From Kiloniella laminariae DSM 19542 (GTDB lineage: Bacteria > Pseudomonadota > Alphaproteobacteria > Kiloniellales > Kiloniellaceae), in the NCBI RefSeq assembly GCF_000374005.1, contig NZ_KB893168.1, positions 196,315 to 248,282 of the forward strand: a stretch of DNA of 51,968 nt, given 5' to 3'. The stretch's first letter is position 1. Every line of letters begins with the position of its first letter. The notes under the pieces are model-generated. The model was given only the letters and a program-made list of their open reading frames with translations, did not search any database and was not told the origin of the DNA. The position numbers and the translations under genes were made by a program. Shown one piece after another: positions 1 to 9,774 of this stretch.

Positions 1-3000
1 TTTCCGTATAGGCATTGGTATCAAGAACCAGCCCGGTTTCCCTGCCTCCAATTTCACTCGCCGTCTTCCAACGACTGGCAAAACGGGCGTTGAACAGGAT
101 CACCCCCAGCGCTGCTTTCGGTCCGACAAAGCTGATATCATAATCACTGGTGAGATTTTCAGATCCAAAAGCCTGAACCTCTCCCCCGATTTCCTGTATG
201 ATCTCGTTGGCCAGATTATCGACAATTTGCCGACGAAGATTGACAAGTTTACGCATATCCTGTGGGGAGAGATTGCCTTTCTCGTAATCTTTTCGGGCTG
301 CATCCCAGTCACCTTTGTAGGTTTCCATCAGGATTTTGGTTGGCCTGTCTACAAAGAGCAACCAGTCCAGATATTCAATCTGCCGGATCTGGGAATCCCG
401 GAGCTGGCTGACTTTTGTCGTCGGCCCGGTCCCTTCAACAGGTGGTTTACCGATGCTCTCGAGCCATCTGTTGATCCGTACTTCATTCAGGCGTTGTAAT
501 GGTGTTTTTTCTTTACCTTCCAATACCTTGCCCGTGCCCTTTAACATGACGATCGTCAAGAGGTTTCCAAGATAATCCTCCTGCGTAATTTGATTGCCTT
601 CCAGCAGGGCATTTAACTGGGTCAGCATCGCTGCCTCCCCGAAAATCGCACTGCCTTTCACAAAGGCAGCCATCTGTTGCAACCCCACACGGCTGGTCGC
701 CTTGGCCAACCCTTCAGCCCCGGCTCCAAAACCTTTTAAAGCACCAATGATCAAGAGGTTATGTGCATATTCTTTGAGAAGTGTTTCACTCGACCAATAA
801 CCATCCTTCATCAGAAGTGCCGGATCCAGCGCCACTTGGGCGGTCCGGTTTAACAGGGTAAAGGCACCGGCCTCAAGGGCCAAGCCGGTACCATAGGCCA
901 GCGCTTTACCGCCAAGCGACCTTACGGCACCATAGGCTAGGACTTCGGCGGTGGCCCAGCGGCCAAACTTCCCGGCAATGCCTCCGGGAACCGCAATTGT
1001 GGCAAAGAGTTCCCCGGCCTGTTGAGCATTGACAAAGCGGTCAATTGTTCCCGCCACACCAGTCTGGGTTCTTGCAACAAAGGTACTTCCGACTTTTGTC
1101 GGCTCCAGCACAATCTGTTCTGGAATGACATAAACCCCGTCTTTCAGGAAACCATGGGTGCGGAGTACTTCCTTATCGACCTCACTGAGCTGTTCCGGAA
1201 GGTTATGACCCGCCCGGATCAGAGCAATGTTCAGTTTCTGGCTTTCGGCGATCACCTCTTCCAGTGCAGCCTGGGTATCTTTCATCCCGCCCAGAAGATT
1301 TGCGGCCCGCGCGGGTCCGGCTTTATACCATTCGATATGCAGATAGCTGACAAAGCTGTCCAGTTCTCCAGCAAGGGATGCTTCTCTCAAGGGGATCATG
1401 GACCGGAAGAGCCTCTGGGCATCCTTTTCTATCAAAGCTGATTGATACTCTTCAATCAACAGACGCTGCTGGTTCAGGACAATCCGTCCCTCAAGTTCCT
1501 GCGCCGCACCTTTCATCAAGCGTCCTGTCTGTGCCATCTGTTCGAACATTTCCAGAAGCGGGTTCGAAGAGCCAACCAGCGCGCGCAGGTATTTCGCTTC
1601 GGCATTGACCAGCTTTTCATAGAGCTCACCGCGCTCTTTACGGCCACGGGTCCTATCCTCGTTAATCAACTCGGCACGTCTTTGATCCAGGTACTTCAGC
1701 TCGGCATCGTCCATCGCCAGTGTCAGCCAGTGATTTCTGTATTTTTTCTCATCGGCCTTGTATTCCCGCTCTCTTGGCGTGTTTTTATGATTGGCCAGGG
1801 TTTTCTCCCTCAGCCCCCTGCCAATAGTAAAATTGCCAAGGTTTTTCCGCTCATCCCAGATCTCGTCCGCCGACTTGCCGTTTGCATAAACCCCGGCAAC
1901 CTTGCGCTGGATGATGGTAATCTCCCACTCCCGGTGGTTTTCCGGCAGGAATGATCCATAACGCATGCCATACATCCGGTAGTCCGGTGCATTGAAGACA
2001 TCTGCGTTCTCAATATAATAATCTTTAAAGCCGTCCCGGATGGCCCGTAAATTGTTCAAACGGGAGAGCTGTTCTGCCAAGTTTATTTTAGTGGTTTCAT
2101 TATCGCGCAGAACATCACCCAATCCATCAAAGGCCTTGAGGATCTGGGCTTCTTTTTGATCAACCTCTTTACTTGCCAAATCCACAAGCTCTGACATTTT
2201 TTTCTGCCGTGTCTTCGGATCTTCTGACAGCAGGCCGAGGCGTAATTTCAATTGGGCCAGAGAACGCAACTCAAGCTGGATTTGTTCAAGACTTCTCCGG
2301 TGCGTGCTTTTCTGCTCTTTAACCCGCGCTGTTTTTGCGGCAACGGCTATGCGTTCGTTAAAATACCCGTCGAGTTTTTCAGTGATGGCTTTACCATTAT
2401 CGCTCAGGAACTTTGCAAAAATCTTCTGATGGGCTTCGCTAAGCCGTGGATCTTGTGACCGCATCCGGATACCATCCAACAGACGTAAAGCCTGAAGGAA
2501 ACCCCGACCAATTTCTTCGGGGCCATTCTCCTTCAACAGTTTTTCAATCTGTTTCTGCAATGCAGTGCCAGCGATATCATAACGCCCTGCGTTCACAGCA
2601 TTTTTGGCAATCGAACCAAGTTCGTCTGCCGAGGTTCCTTCCCTGGCAACAGCCCCTCTCCAGGCAGCGGCTTTGTCTATTTCAGCCATCAGGCGGTTAC
2701 TCGATGAAACCAGAGCGGTTTTATATTTTTCATCCAGTCCTGCCGTGGATGACAGTTGTTTTATGAAGGCCTCCAGCTTTTTCTTTAACTCCAAATCGTC
2801 CTGCGTACTGCCCAAACCACTGGCCATAAGCGAGATTTCTGCAAATTCCAGCTGGATGTTAAGGCGCTGCCTTGTCGCTTCGTCGATATCTTCAGCACTT
2901 CTGAGTACAGTGATAAGGGCGCGGGCACTAACATGTGCGCCCTGTTCAATGAACCCGTTCAGAACAATACTGGAAACCACGGGTCCGATCTCAACAGGTA

Positions 3001-6000
3001 TATTTCCCAAGAGAGATTTTATAATTTCTGGTGTGGCTTCTTTCCCCGTTCTTGCCAGGGACAGCCGTACCTGAAGCGCAAGCAAGGACGGATCGTTTGG
3101 TTTGCGCACAAGGGCCTTGTTAAGCACATCACCAGCTTCCGTAAATTTACCTTCGCGCAACAGCCTTTCGGCCCAATGCAATGAAATCCCGGCAATAACC
3201 TTTGGATCTTTTGCTGTTTCGAGGAACCCTTTCAGGGCAGCTTCGCGCAATGCCTTGAGGTCAGATAATTTGCCAAGTTTCTCGCGTTCACTGGCATTCA
3301 GGAAACCATAGCGTTGTTCTATCTGTGTAACGATATCAATAAGAGCGAGCGATCGGCTTTGCTGTACCGACTGATCTTCGCTCTCAAGGCTTTTCAATAT
3401 CGCCACTGCTCCCGCGAGATCACCACTGTTCACCAGATTGCGAACCTGTTCCAGGCGGGAAACCGCATATTTTTTGCGCAACTCTTCCTGGGTTTTATTT
3501 TTCTCTGCCGAAAACTTGCGCCCGTAAACAACGGCACGCATGTCATTTATCCTGACCAGTTGTTTGGTCAGTTCCGATGTCAGACGCGTCTGTTCTGTCC
3601 CCTTGACCATATCCTTCTGAACTTGCGCGAGCAGACGACGGACGTTCAGATTAACTGCCTCAAGGGCGACCATCAGTTTTTCTGCATCCCCTTGTTTCAT
3701 ACCGCTCTCAACCCGTGCAAGTTGACGCTGTAATTGAGAGATAAGCGGCGGAAGTTCTTTGGGATCTGTTCCCGGCAGGCGCGCCAGATCAACCAGCGAG
3801 GAAACAGCATTCAGAAGCTCAAGAGCAGAAGCTCCCGGAACATTCAGTTTCTCATGTTGTGCGGCTTCAAGCCTTGACTTGAGCTGTTCGTAGGTGGCCT
3901 TGAGATAAGACGTCTCGCGATCATTCTTGCCCTTTTTCCGTGTTGCGAGTATCTCGGCCAGAAATTTCAGACGTGGCTCTTCACTCGCTTTCTGCTGCTC
4001 ACCATTACCCGAGGTCAGCTCCCGGTTTATCCTTCGGAAAAGAGCATCGAGAAGAACTGCAGCATCCGGTTTCAGGCCATTATCAACCAGTTCATCAAGT
4101 GCTTCGTCAAGCAGCTGTTCGGTAATATCTGCCCCGAACCTCTGTGCCATATCAGAAAGCACGCCGGGTAAGATACCTGCTGCCGGATCTTCTTTGGCGA
4201 AAGCTGGAAGTATGTCTTTGTTAATCCATTGCACAAGGGAACTCACCGCTTCCAGCTCGGAAGGTTTACTGCGCCCCTCCTCTCCAACCGGGTAACTGGC
4301 TTTTGTCGCCTTGATCCGTTTTTTCTCTGCTTCGAGAGCGGCCTTTTGCGTTTCGAACACCTGGGCAAGGCCGTTCTGACCAATCCCGCGATAGTGCGCC
4401 GCAGCGGTTTCAAAGGCCTTGATGTTCTCGCTCAAAACCAGTTCGCTCGCCTGCTCTGGGTTTTGTTCTACAGGTTTATTGGCCTGGGATCGTAATTTTT
4501 CCTGCTCACTTTCGAGCTGCTTTGCCAGACTGTCGCGACTGGCAAACATCACCTCTCGCTGATCGTTCAAGGACTTTGCCAAACCGGGAACATTGCTGTT
4601 TTCTGTCGCAGCCATCGTCTCTTCAAGGGTCTCGATTGACTTGTTGAGGCTCGCAATAGCAGTGCTCAGCTCCTTGGTCTTGGCATTATCTGGGTTTTTT
4701 ACGGGTGTTACCACAACAGGGTCCGGTTTCTCCACCGGCGGGGGCGCTCCCTCTCTGCCAAGTAACCGATCAATCGTGTTTAATCCCCGTGGATTGTTTT
4801 TGGTCTTTTCCTTCTCGAGCGTCCTTTGGTTTTCCAGCGCCTTTGCCACCTGTTGACGGCTAGCTTCCAAAGCTTGCCTTTGCGCAGAAAGACCCTGAGA
4901 CAGCGGTTGGGGCTCACTTCCTGCAAGTGCCTCCTCAACTGAGGTAATCGCCGAAATATTCAAATCCAGATTGGTGAGTGCCTGCTTGAGCTGCTCTGCT
5001 TTACGTGATTCAGTTCTTGTTCTGGTTTGCACCCTGGCAAGGTCCACCTGATTTTTCTGTGTCTGGAGCTGTTGTTTTTCCTGATCCAGCTGCTTCTCCA
5101 GGGTTGCCCTTGAGGTAAAGAGAGCCTCTCTTTGTAGATCCAGACCAACTTCAAGACCGGGAATTTTATGCGATCTGGCAGCCGTCATTGTCTGTTCCAC
5201 GGCTTCGATCGTATCATCCAGGCCAGATATGGCATTTTCCAGCTTGATAACCGCTTCACTTTTCTTTGGTGCCTCAGTAACCGTCAGCTGACGGACTGTC
5301 TGGTCAGCTGACTTGGCCAGATCTCCCGCAGATACTGTTCTCTCTTCCGTTGTGGTCAAACCGGATAAAGCCGCGCCCGCAATTCCGCCAAGACCGGCAG
5401 CAACTCCGCTCAGTTCTTTCTGATCTTTATCAAGCAGCTTCTGTACGACACCTGTCCCGGATTTTTCCGGCTCATCAGGAAGTCCAGCAAGACTGACCTT
5501 CTTGTTTGTTGCCTCGGCAACCTTGCGGCGATTTTCTTCTATGCCCTTGAAGGTATCAATGACCTGGTCTCTGGCTGTGTTCCAGGTAATCGCCCCACCA
5601 CGTGTCATCGGGGTCGGGGTGAATTTCCCGTCCTGCAGCGTACCTTTCACCCCGAGGCTGTCCAGTTTACCAACAACCTGATCTTGCTGGGCTTTAATTT
5701 GATCGCGCTGAAAAGCAAGTACCTCGGTCTGTTGAGCCTGCTGTGCTGTCAGTCCTCCCTGAGATTGAAAAGAAGCCAGCTTGCGCGAAACCGTATCGAG
5801 TTCGGTTCCAAGTTTGGCCAGCTTCATCTGCTGGTCGGCGACTGCCGCAACATTATTCGCCAATGCCTTGCGATCAACCTTTCCGTCCGGCCCCAGAGCC
5901 AGCCCACTGGCAACATCCGTGTTGTATAACCCGACTTGCCTGCTGAAAATATCAACCTCGACATCTGGCAGCAGCCCCCGCATCTCTTTACGGATCGCAT

Positions 6001-8503
6001 CAGCCTGATCCCGAAGTTCGCCTGACCGCAAACCATCGCTGTAATTTTGCAGGTTCTGATCCGCTTCATGAAACGCCTCGGTTGCCTTCAAAAGCTTGGC
6101 CCGGTTTTCCGCCACCTTTTCTCGCAGGGCCTTGGGACCTGTAAAGGTCTTGTTCATCTGCTGTCGCATCTCTTCTTCCGAGCGCATACCGCTGACATCA
6201 AAATCAATATATTCGGTATCACCAGCTTCAACGAGAGCCTGCTGGGCCTTCTTGACTTCCTCCAGAGCGTCAAAGCGGACCTGATCCCTGCGCCGTTGTT
6301 CCTTCAGCTCGTTAGTATAGCGGCTATCCTTGTCTGCATTTTCGGCTTTGATCTGCTTCTCGACCTCATCCAGCTTATCCGCAAGTTGGCCGAACTTTGC
6401 CAAACTTTCTGGCGATCCTCCTTTGGGAATTTCACCCGAAGCCAAAGCCTTTTCTGCTGCATCCAGACGCTCAAGAGCCGAATCATACTGTGCCCCGACC
6501 TTTTCAAGCTCCCCGAGTTCCATTCCTTTAATGGATTTGGCTTCATAGAAAGAATCCATGAACTCCTTGGGAATATCCCCACCAACATTCGGGCCGATTG
6601 GACCTGACAAAAAGCCCTTGCCCTTCTGGCTTTTATCAAAGGCTTTTTGGGCAGCATCCAGTTCAGCACCCAATCCCAGTGCATTGGCCTCGGCAACGAA
6701 GACAGCTTCCTTTGCTTCAGCCTGGGCAGACTCATTTTGTTCAAGCAAACCTTCCAGTCCCCGCATCTGCTTGCGGAAATCAGAAGCCTCATTTTCCGTA
6801 ATACCTTTGCCATGTTTCTGCCATTCGGCTTTTTGACGAAGATCCGCCATGGCCCGTTTGATCTGCTCTTCCTGTTCAGCAAGCTGCTTTACCTTTTTAT
6901 CGGCTTTATGTTTATCAAACTCGGCATCATTCATGCCAAATTTCTGGTCTTTCATATCTTCAACCAGCTGTGTGGCTTTCTGATGCTCTTTGACGTCCTT
7001 GTTAAATTGTTTGGCTTCTTTCTGCAGAGCAGTCCCCGCATTTCTGTGATCATGTTTTGCGGCCTGGTTATCCGCGCGAAGTCGCCTGATATTCTGGCAG
7101 GCTGAACTCCGGCAATTGGGGTCCCCATCCCTGCGCATCTCATCTTCAATTTCACGCAGATTTTTATCTTCGCGTTCAAGATCCTCCCCGTCTTTTTCAT
7201 GCTTTTCAGCTTTTCTTTTCAGCTCCTTGTTCTTTCGTTCAAGCTCCTTGCGCTCTTCCTCAAGCTTTTCTTCTGCTTCTCTGCGCGCCTTGTATTTTTT
7301 ATCTTTCTCCCGGCGCTCCATTTCTTCTTTCATCCGCTTTCTGGCTTTTTCCAGCTTCTCTTTCAGCTTTTTCTTCTTCTCCAGCTCTTCTTTTATTTTC
7401 TTCGCTTTTTCAGCGTTCTCTTTGTCTTCCTTGTCCGCCGCCGCTTCGATATCCTTGGGATCAACCACAATCTCGAGTGTTGCATTCTCAATCATGGCCA
7501 GTGAGGCATTTCCAGCTGAACGAACCATCTCCCCAACCTGATTGATCAGGCTGTTCAGGTTTGGGCCAGACCATTCGCGGACCGTATCAATGCTGCTGAT
7601 CGGGGCGACATCTTCCCGGACCAGGTTTCTTTTCGCCCGCTCCTCCGAAGCCTTGCGCATGGCTGTGATCTGCTCAAGCGTCATGCCCGGTTCTTTTTTC
7701 TTTTCCTCGTGATGAACCTCGTTACTCCCTTGGGAAACACTCCCCCCTTCTTCGGTTATCGCAGCAGCTTCGCCACTTTCGGCGATAACTTCCTCAGCAG
7801 CGGCTTCGGCATCAGCTCCAGCATCTGATGAAACCTCTGAGCTTTCTGCCGAGACTTCACTCGAGACAGCTGCAACAGAAGAAGGTGCCGCTGGTACAGC
7901 TTCTTCGGTAGGGTTCTGTATCGCGATTACAGGAGCTGAGGGACTTGATACCACCTCGGGGGCCCTATTGACCTGATTAACGGAAGGCGGCTGCGGTGCA
8001 ACGGTTATCCGGGTATTTCCTCCGGTTACCGTTTCCGTGCGGCTTGTTCCTGGTACCGTCATCCCCAGCACATTCGGTTGATAAGGCGCGGCTATTACAG
8101 GTGTAGACGATGTTGTTTCGCTTGTTGTGACAGAAGAAACACTAGAGGGGACATTATAGGTTTGAATATTATAGGTCGGGACCGGTGTCTCAATAACATT
8201 AAAGGTGGGCAAGGTTGGGCGGTAAGGCTGACTCGGGCTATAGGGTGATACATACCCTTCAGCCTGTCGCGCTTGGGTAGCCTGGGTGGCTTGCGTTGCC
8301 TGAGTGGCATAACCACCGCCATAAGTCGTCGCCTGCCCCGGCGTAAAGACACTATAGCCCTGGTTTTGATAGATAGAGGGAATCTCCTGCCCCCGAGATT
8401 CTTTGGGAAACAGAAAAAGGGCCAACAAAAACAGGAAAATACGATAATCCCTATAGCTCGAAAGAGTGGGATATACCGTCCCTGTAAGTAAAAAACCGCC
8501 CAT
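1..8503 (-). CDS. Giant exported coiled-coil protein with C-terminal nucleotidyltransferase-like motif (3' end outside window)
   Basis: An open frame of 2834 codons runs unbroken to the window edge, so the C-terminus is missing. I chose the ATG at 8503 because GGGAG lies about 10 bases upstream; an in-frame ATG at 8518 is an alternative. Residues 1-45 hold a signal sequence or anchor (hydrophobic YRIFLFLLALFLF). Residues 50-270 are Thr/Gln/Pro/Ser/Ala-rich with an ATQ repeat. About 320-640 is Lys/Glu-rich coiled coil with a CRSSAC motif near residue 464. About 1090-1400 contains imperfect coiled-coil repeats. Residues 1400-2480 are mostly helical and charged. About 2490-2650 is a Gly/Ala-rich hydrophobic stretch. 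Near 2780 a GSENLTSDYDIS motif resembles the GS...DxD active site of polymerase-beta-type nucleotidyltransferases. I do not recognise the whole protein. The layout (export signal, long stalk, hydrophobic segment, enzyme-like end) suggests a secreted or surface effector, which is inference. Confidence 0.85.
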   Translation of the reverse strand, partial: MGGFLLTGTVYPTLSSYRDYRIFLFLLALFLFPKESRGQEIPSIYQNQGYSVFTPGQATTYGGGYATQATQATQATQARQAEGYVSPYSPSQPYRPTLPTFNVIETPVPTYNIQTYNVPSSVSSVTTSETTSSTPVIAAPYQPNVLGMTVPGTSRTETVTGGNTRITVAPQPPSVNQVNRAPEVVSSPSAPVIAIQNPTEEAVPAAPSSVAAVSSEVSAESSEVSSDAGADAEAAAEEVIAESGEAAAITEEGGSVSQGSNEVHHEEKKKEPGMTLEQITAMRKASEERAKRNLVREDVAPISSIDTVREWSGPNLNSLINQVGEMVRSAGNASLAMIENATLEIVVDPKDIEAAADKEDKENAEKAKKIKEELEKKKKLKEKLEKARKRMKEEMERREKDKKYKARREAEEKLEEERKELERKNKELKRKAEKHEKDGEDLEREDKNLREIEDEMRRDGDPNCRSSACQNIRRLRADNQAAKHDHRNAGTALQKEAKQFNKDVKEHQKATQLVEDMKDQKFGMNDAEFDKHKADKKVKQLAEQEEQIKRAMADLRQKAEWQKHGKGITENEASDFRKQMRGLEGLLEQNESAQAEAKEAVFVAEANALGLGAELDAAQKAFDKSQKGKGFLSGPIGPNVGGDIPKEFMDSFYEAKSIKGMELGELEKVGAQYDSALERLDAAEKALASGEIPKGGSPESLAKFGQLADKLDEVEKQIKAENADKDSRYTNELKEQRRRDQVRFDALEEVKKAQQALVEAGDTEYIDFDVSGMRSEEEMRQQMNKTFTGPKALREKVAENRAKLLKATEAFHEADQNLQNYSDGLRSGELRDQADAIRKEMRGLLPDVEVDIFSRQVGLYNTDVASGLALGPDGKVDRKALANNVAAVADQQMKLAKLGTELDTVSRKLASFQSQGGLTAQQAQQTEVLAFQRDQIKAQQDQVVGKLDSLGVKGTLQDGKFTPTPMTRGGAITWNTARDQVIDTFKGIEENRRKVAEATNKKVSLAGLPDEPEKSGTGVVQKLLDKDQKELSGVAAGLGGIAGAALSGLTTTEERTVSAGDLAKSADQTVRQLTVTEAPKKSEAVIKLENAISGLDDTIEAVEQTMTAARSHKIPGLEVGLDLQREALFTSRATLEKQLDQEKQQLQTQKNQVDLARVQTRTRTESRKAEQLKQALTNLDLNISAITSVEEALAGSEPQPLSQGLSAQRQALEASRQQVAKALENQRTLEKEKTKNNPRGLNTIDRLLGREGAPPPVEKPDPVVVTPVKNPDNAKTKELSTAIASLNKSIETLEETMAATENSNVPGLAKSLNDQREVMFASRDSLAKQLESEQEKLRSQANKPVEQNPEQASELVLSENIKAFETAAAHYRGIGQNGLAQVFETQKAALEAEKKRIKATKASYPVGEEGRSKPSELEAVSSLVQWINKDILPAFAKEDPAAGILPGVLSDMAQRFGADITEQLLDEALDELVDNGLKPDAAVLLDALFRRINRELTSGNGEQQKASEEPRLKFLAEILATRKKGKNDRETSYLKATYEQLKSRLEAAQHEKLNVPGASALELLNAVSSLVDLARLPGTDPKELPPLISQLQRQLARVESGMKQGDAEKLMVALEAVNLNVRRLLAQVQKDMVKGTEQTRLTSELTKQLVRINDMRAVVYGRKFSAEKNKTQEELRKKYAVSRLEQVRNLVNSGDLAGAVAILKSLESEDQSVQQSRSLALIDIVTQIEQRYGFLNASEREKLGKLSDLKALREAALKGFLETAKDPKVIAGISLHWAERLLREGKFTEAGDVLNKALVRKPNDPSLLALQVRLSLARTGKEATPEIIKSLLGNIPVEIGPVVSSIVLNGFIEQGAHVSARALITVLRSAEDIDEATRQRLNIQLEFAEISLMASGLGSTQDDLELKKKLEAFIKQLSSTAGLDEKYKTALVSSSNRLMAEIDKAAAWRGAVAREGTSADELGSIAKNAVNAGRYDIAGTALQKQIEKLLKENGPEEIGRGFLQALRLLDGIRMRSQDPRLSEAHQKIFAKFLSDNGKAITEKLDGYFNERIAVAAKTARVKEQKSTHRRSLEQIQLELRSLAQLKLRLGLLSEDPKTRQKKMSELVDLASKEVDQKEAQILKAFDGLGDVLRDNETTKINLAEQLSRLNNLRAIRDGFKDYYIENADVFNAPDYRMYGMRYGSFLPENHREWEITIIQRKVAGVYANGKSADEIWDERKNLGNFTIGRGLREKTLANHKNTPREREYKADEKKYRNHWLTLAMDDAELKYLDQRRAELINEDRTRGRKERGELYEKLVNAEAKYLRALVGSSNPLLEMFEQMAQTGRLMKGAAQELEGRIVLNQQRLLIEEYQSALIEKDAQRLFRSMIPLREASLAGELDSFVSYLHIEWYKAGPARAANLLGGMKDTQAALEEVIAESQKLNIALIRAGHNLPEQLSEVDKEVLRTHGFLKDGVYVIPEQIVLEPTKVGSTFVARTQTGVAGTIDRFVNAQQAGELFATIAVPGGIAGKFGRWATAEVLAYGAVRSLGGKALAYGTGLALEAGAFTLLNRTAQVALDPALLMKDGYWSSETLLKEYAHNLLIIGALKGFGAGAEGLAKATSRVGLQQMAAFVKGSAIFGEAAMLTQLNALLEGNQITQEDYLGNLLTIVMLKGTGKVLEGKEKTPLQRLNEVRINRWLESIGKPPVEGTGPTTKVSQLRDSQIRQIEYLDWLLFVDRPTKILMETYKGDWDAARKDYEKGNLSPQDMRKLVNLRRQIVDNLANEIIQEIGGEVQAFGSENLTSDYDISFVGPKAALGVILFNARFASRWKTASEIGGRETGLVLDTNAYTE
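4310..5225 (-). repeat. Four imperfect coiled-coil repeats inside the giant protein
   Basis: Within the giant reading frame the pattern (P)GL...L..QR.AL..SR..L.KQLE recurs. The anchor Leu codons lie near 5155, 4891, 4582 and 4369, which is 88, 103 and 71 residues apart. The first and third copies are the most alike (IPGLEVGLDLQREALF and VPGLAKSLNDQREVMF). The second and fourth are more diverged. This looks like old duplication of a helical hairpin unit in a stalk. Confidence 0.7.
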
Positions 8504-8520
8504 CACCAAATCTCCCATAT

Positions 8521-8534
8521 CCTGTCCAGACAGG
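8521..8534. promoter_or_regulatory. Small inverted repeat upstream of the giant gene's ribosome-binding site
   Basis: CCTGTC-CA-GACAGG is a perfect 6-base inverted repeat. It lies just upstream of the GGGAG sequence that precedes the ATG at 8503, in the 170-base gap after the csgG-like gene. It could fold in the mRNA leader, but a two-base loop is tight, so a role is only possible. Confidence 0.3.
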
Positions 8535-8673
8535 GATTACTTCGACGACAGCGGTTGGCCACCGTAGCCTACTGCTACAAAGCCTTGTCCTGTGTATTGT
8601 TTATCTCGCCATCACCTCAATCTGAAGCAACCCATATGCAAGCTTTTCATCCCACCTTCCACCAGCCGAGCCA

Positions 8674-9705
8674 CTAGCGGACAAGAACAATCACGTCTCC
8701 CCTCTGCGGTGCATCAATGTCCAAAGGTATAAAACCTCCAAAGGAAACCTTTTCAAGCACATCGGAGACCGTCACCAGTCCGAGTTCTTTTTTACGGATC
8801 ATCAAGACTTCACCCGTCTGGGGATCGGTCAGTCTCTTGACAACCCGCTCAACCATAAACTTGTCATTGGCCTGAATACCCGAGCTGCTGCCAGCATTGA
8901 TATAAACCTGCCCCTCGTCAAAATCGACCACCTGCCCTGTCCAGGCCACCGTATTGGTTTTTGCAGCAATCAGCTGAACAGCATGGGTAATGGCTTTTCT
9001 CGTGGCTTCACCAAGCGGGGTTTTGTAAAACTGGTTTGTGCCCAGACTGACGCCCTCATAGCCAAGCGACAGGTCCCAGGAGGAGTTATCAATCGGTTCA
9101 GACACCCGGTAGACCTCCTCGACCTGGGATGTCGTGGCATTGACAAGCCGGATATCCATAGCCACCTTTCCCGAGGCTGATTGCCTGGAGAGGCCACCGC
9201 TGAAGAGATTGCCAATTGTCCCGGTAGAGACACCAAGGCCAAAACCACCGCCTTGGTCATCGGTACCAAATTCGGTAACCGAGCCATAGATCAAAAAATT
9301 CAGCCCGGTGACCTGGCCCAGTTCCGGACCTGTTGTCGGGCTGGTTATATTCTGACCCTTCATTTGCTGCTCCGCCAGTACCTGCTGAACGTTGGCACGT
9401 TCAACAACAATAAAGCGGCCTGACTCAACCAGTGCCGAGGTCATCATGGCGGAAAGCCCGCCCCCGATATCCCAATCTCCGTACTTCTGCTCAAAAGCGC
9501 CAATGGCATCAAATTTCCCGACCGACACCACCCGTTTTGGCCCGGCAATTTCCTGTACCGGTTCGGTCAGAACCATGACTTTCTCGTCACCAGTATCGGC
9601 AGAAGTCTGGGAATAGACGGGGGACAGTGACAGGGCACAAAACAAAGATGCCACCGTAAAAATCAGTCCGCTTTTCGAGAGGGAATGCAACTGAAGCCCT
9701 AGCAT
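8674..9705 (-). CDS. CsgG-family outer-membrane secretion pore-like protein with FlgT-like C-terminal domain
   Basis: The protein has 343 residues if it starts at the ATG at 9705, which has AGGAAAGG about 10 bases upstream; a 20-codon upstream extension is in frame but lacks this. Residues 1-32 form a signal peptide with no convincing lipobox. Residues about 40-255 match the CsgG pattern: a conserved early segment ending in ERANVQQVLAEQQ, then LIYGSVTEFG, a Gly-rich insertion, VAMDIRLVNATTSQV and a long helix ending AITHAVQLIAAKT. CsgG forms a nonameric outer-membrane channel for curli subunits. Residues about 256-343 add a beta-rich domain (VYINAGSSSGIQ, DPQTGEVL) like the C-terminal domain of FlgT-type proteins. 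E. coli CsgG lacks this tail. No CsgA, CsgB, CsgE or CsgF is nearby, and the next gene encodes the giant exported protein, so that protein may be the client. CsgG relatives that act in envelope assembly rather than export remain possible. Confidence 0.8.
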   Translation of the reverse strand: MLGLQLHSLSKSGLIFTVASLFCALSLSPVYSQTSADTGDEKVMVLTEPVQEIAGPKRVVSVGKFDAIGAFEQKYGDWDIGGGLSAMMTSALVESGRFIVVERANVQQVLAEQQMKGQNITSPTTGPELGQVTGLNFLIYGSVTEFGTDDQGGGFGLGVSTGTIGNLFSGGLSRQSASGKVAMDIRLVNATTSQVEEVYRVSEPIDNSSWDLSLGYEGVSLGTNQFYKTPLGEATRKAITHAVQLIAAKTNTVAWTGQVVDFDEGQVYINAGSSSGIQANDKFMVERVVKRLTDPQTGEVLMIRKKELGLVTVSDVLEKVSFGGFIPLDIDAPQRGDVIVLVR

Positions 9706-9774
9706 AGTTGTTAGCCTTTCCTGATCTATTATACCGCAAACCAAGACCCCGACAGCCGTCCCCAAAAACAGAGG

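Noticed and set aside
100-7541. Many short open frames on both strands under the giant gene
   Set aside because: They are antisense or out-of-frame shadows of one 2834-codon frame that I read through without a stop; none has a ribosome-binding site with a recognisable product.
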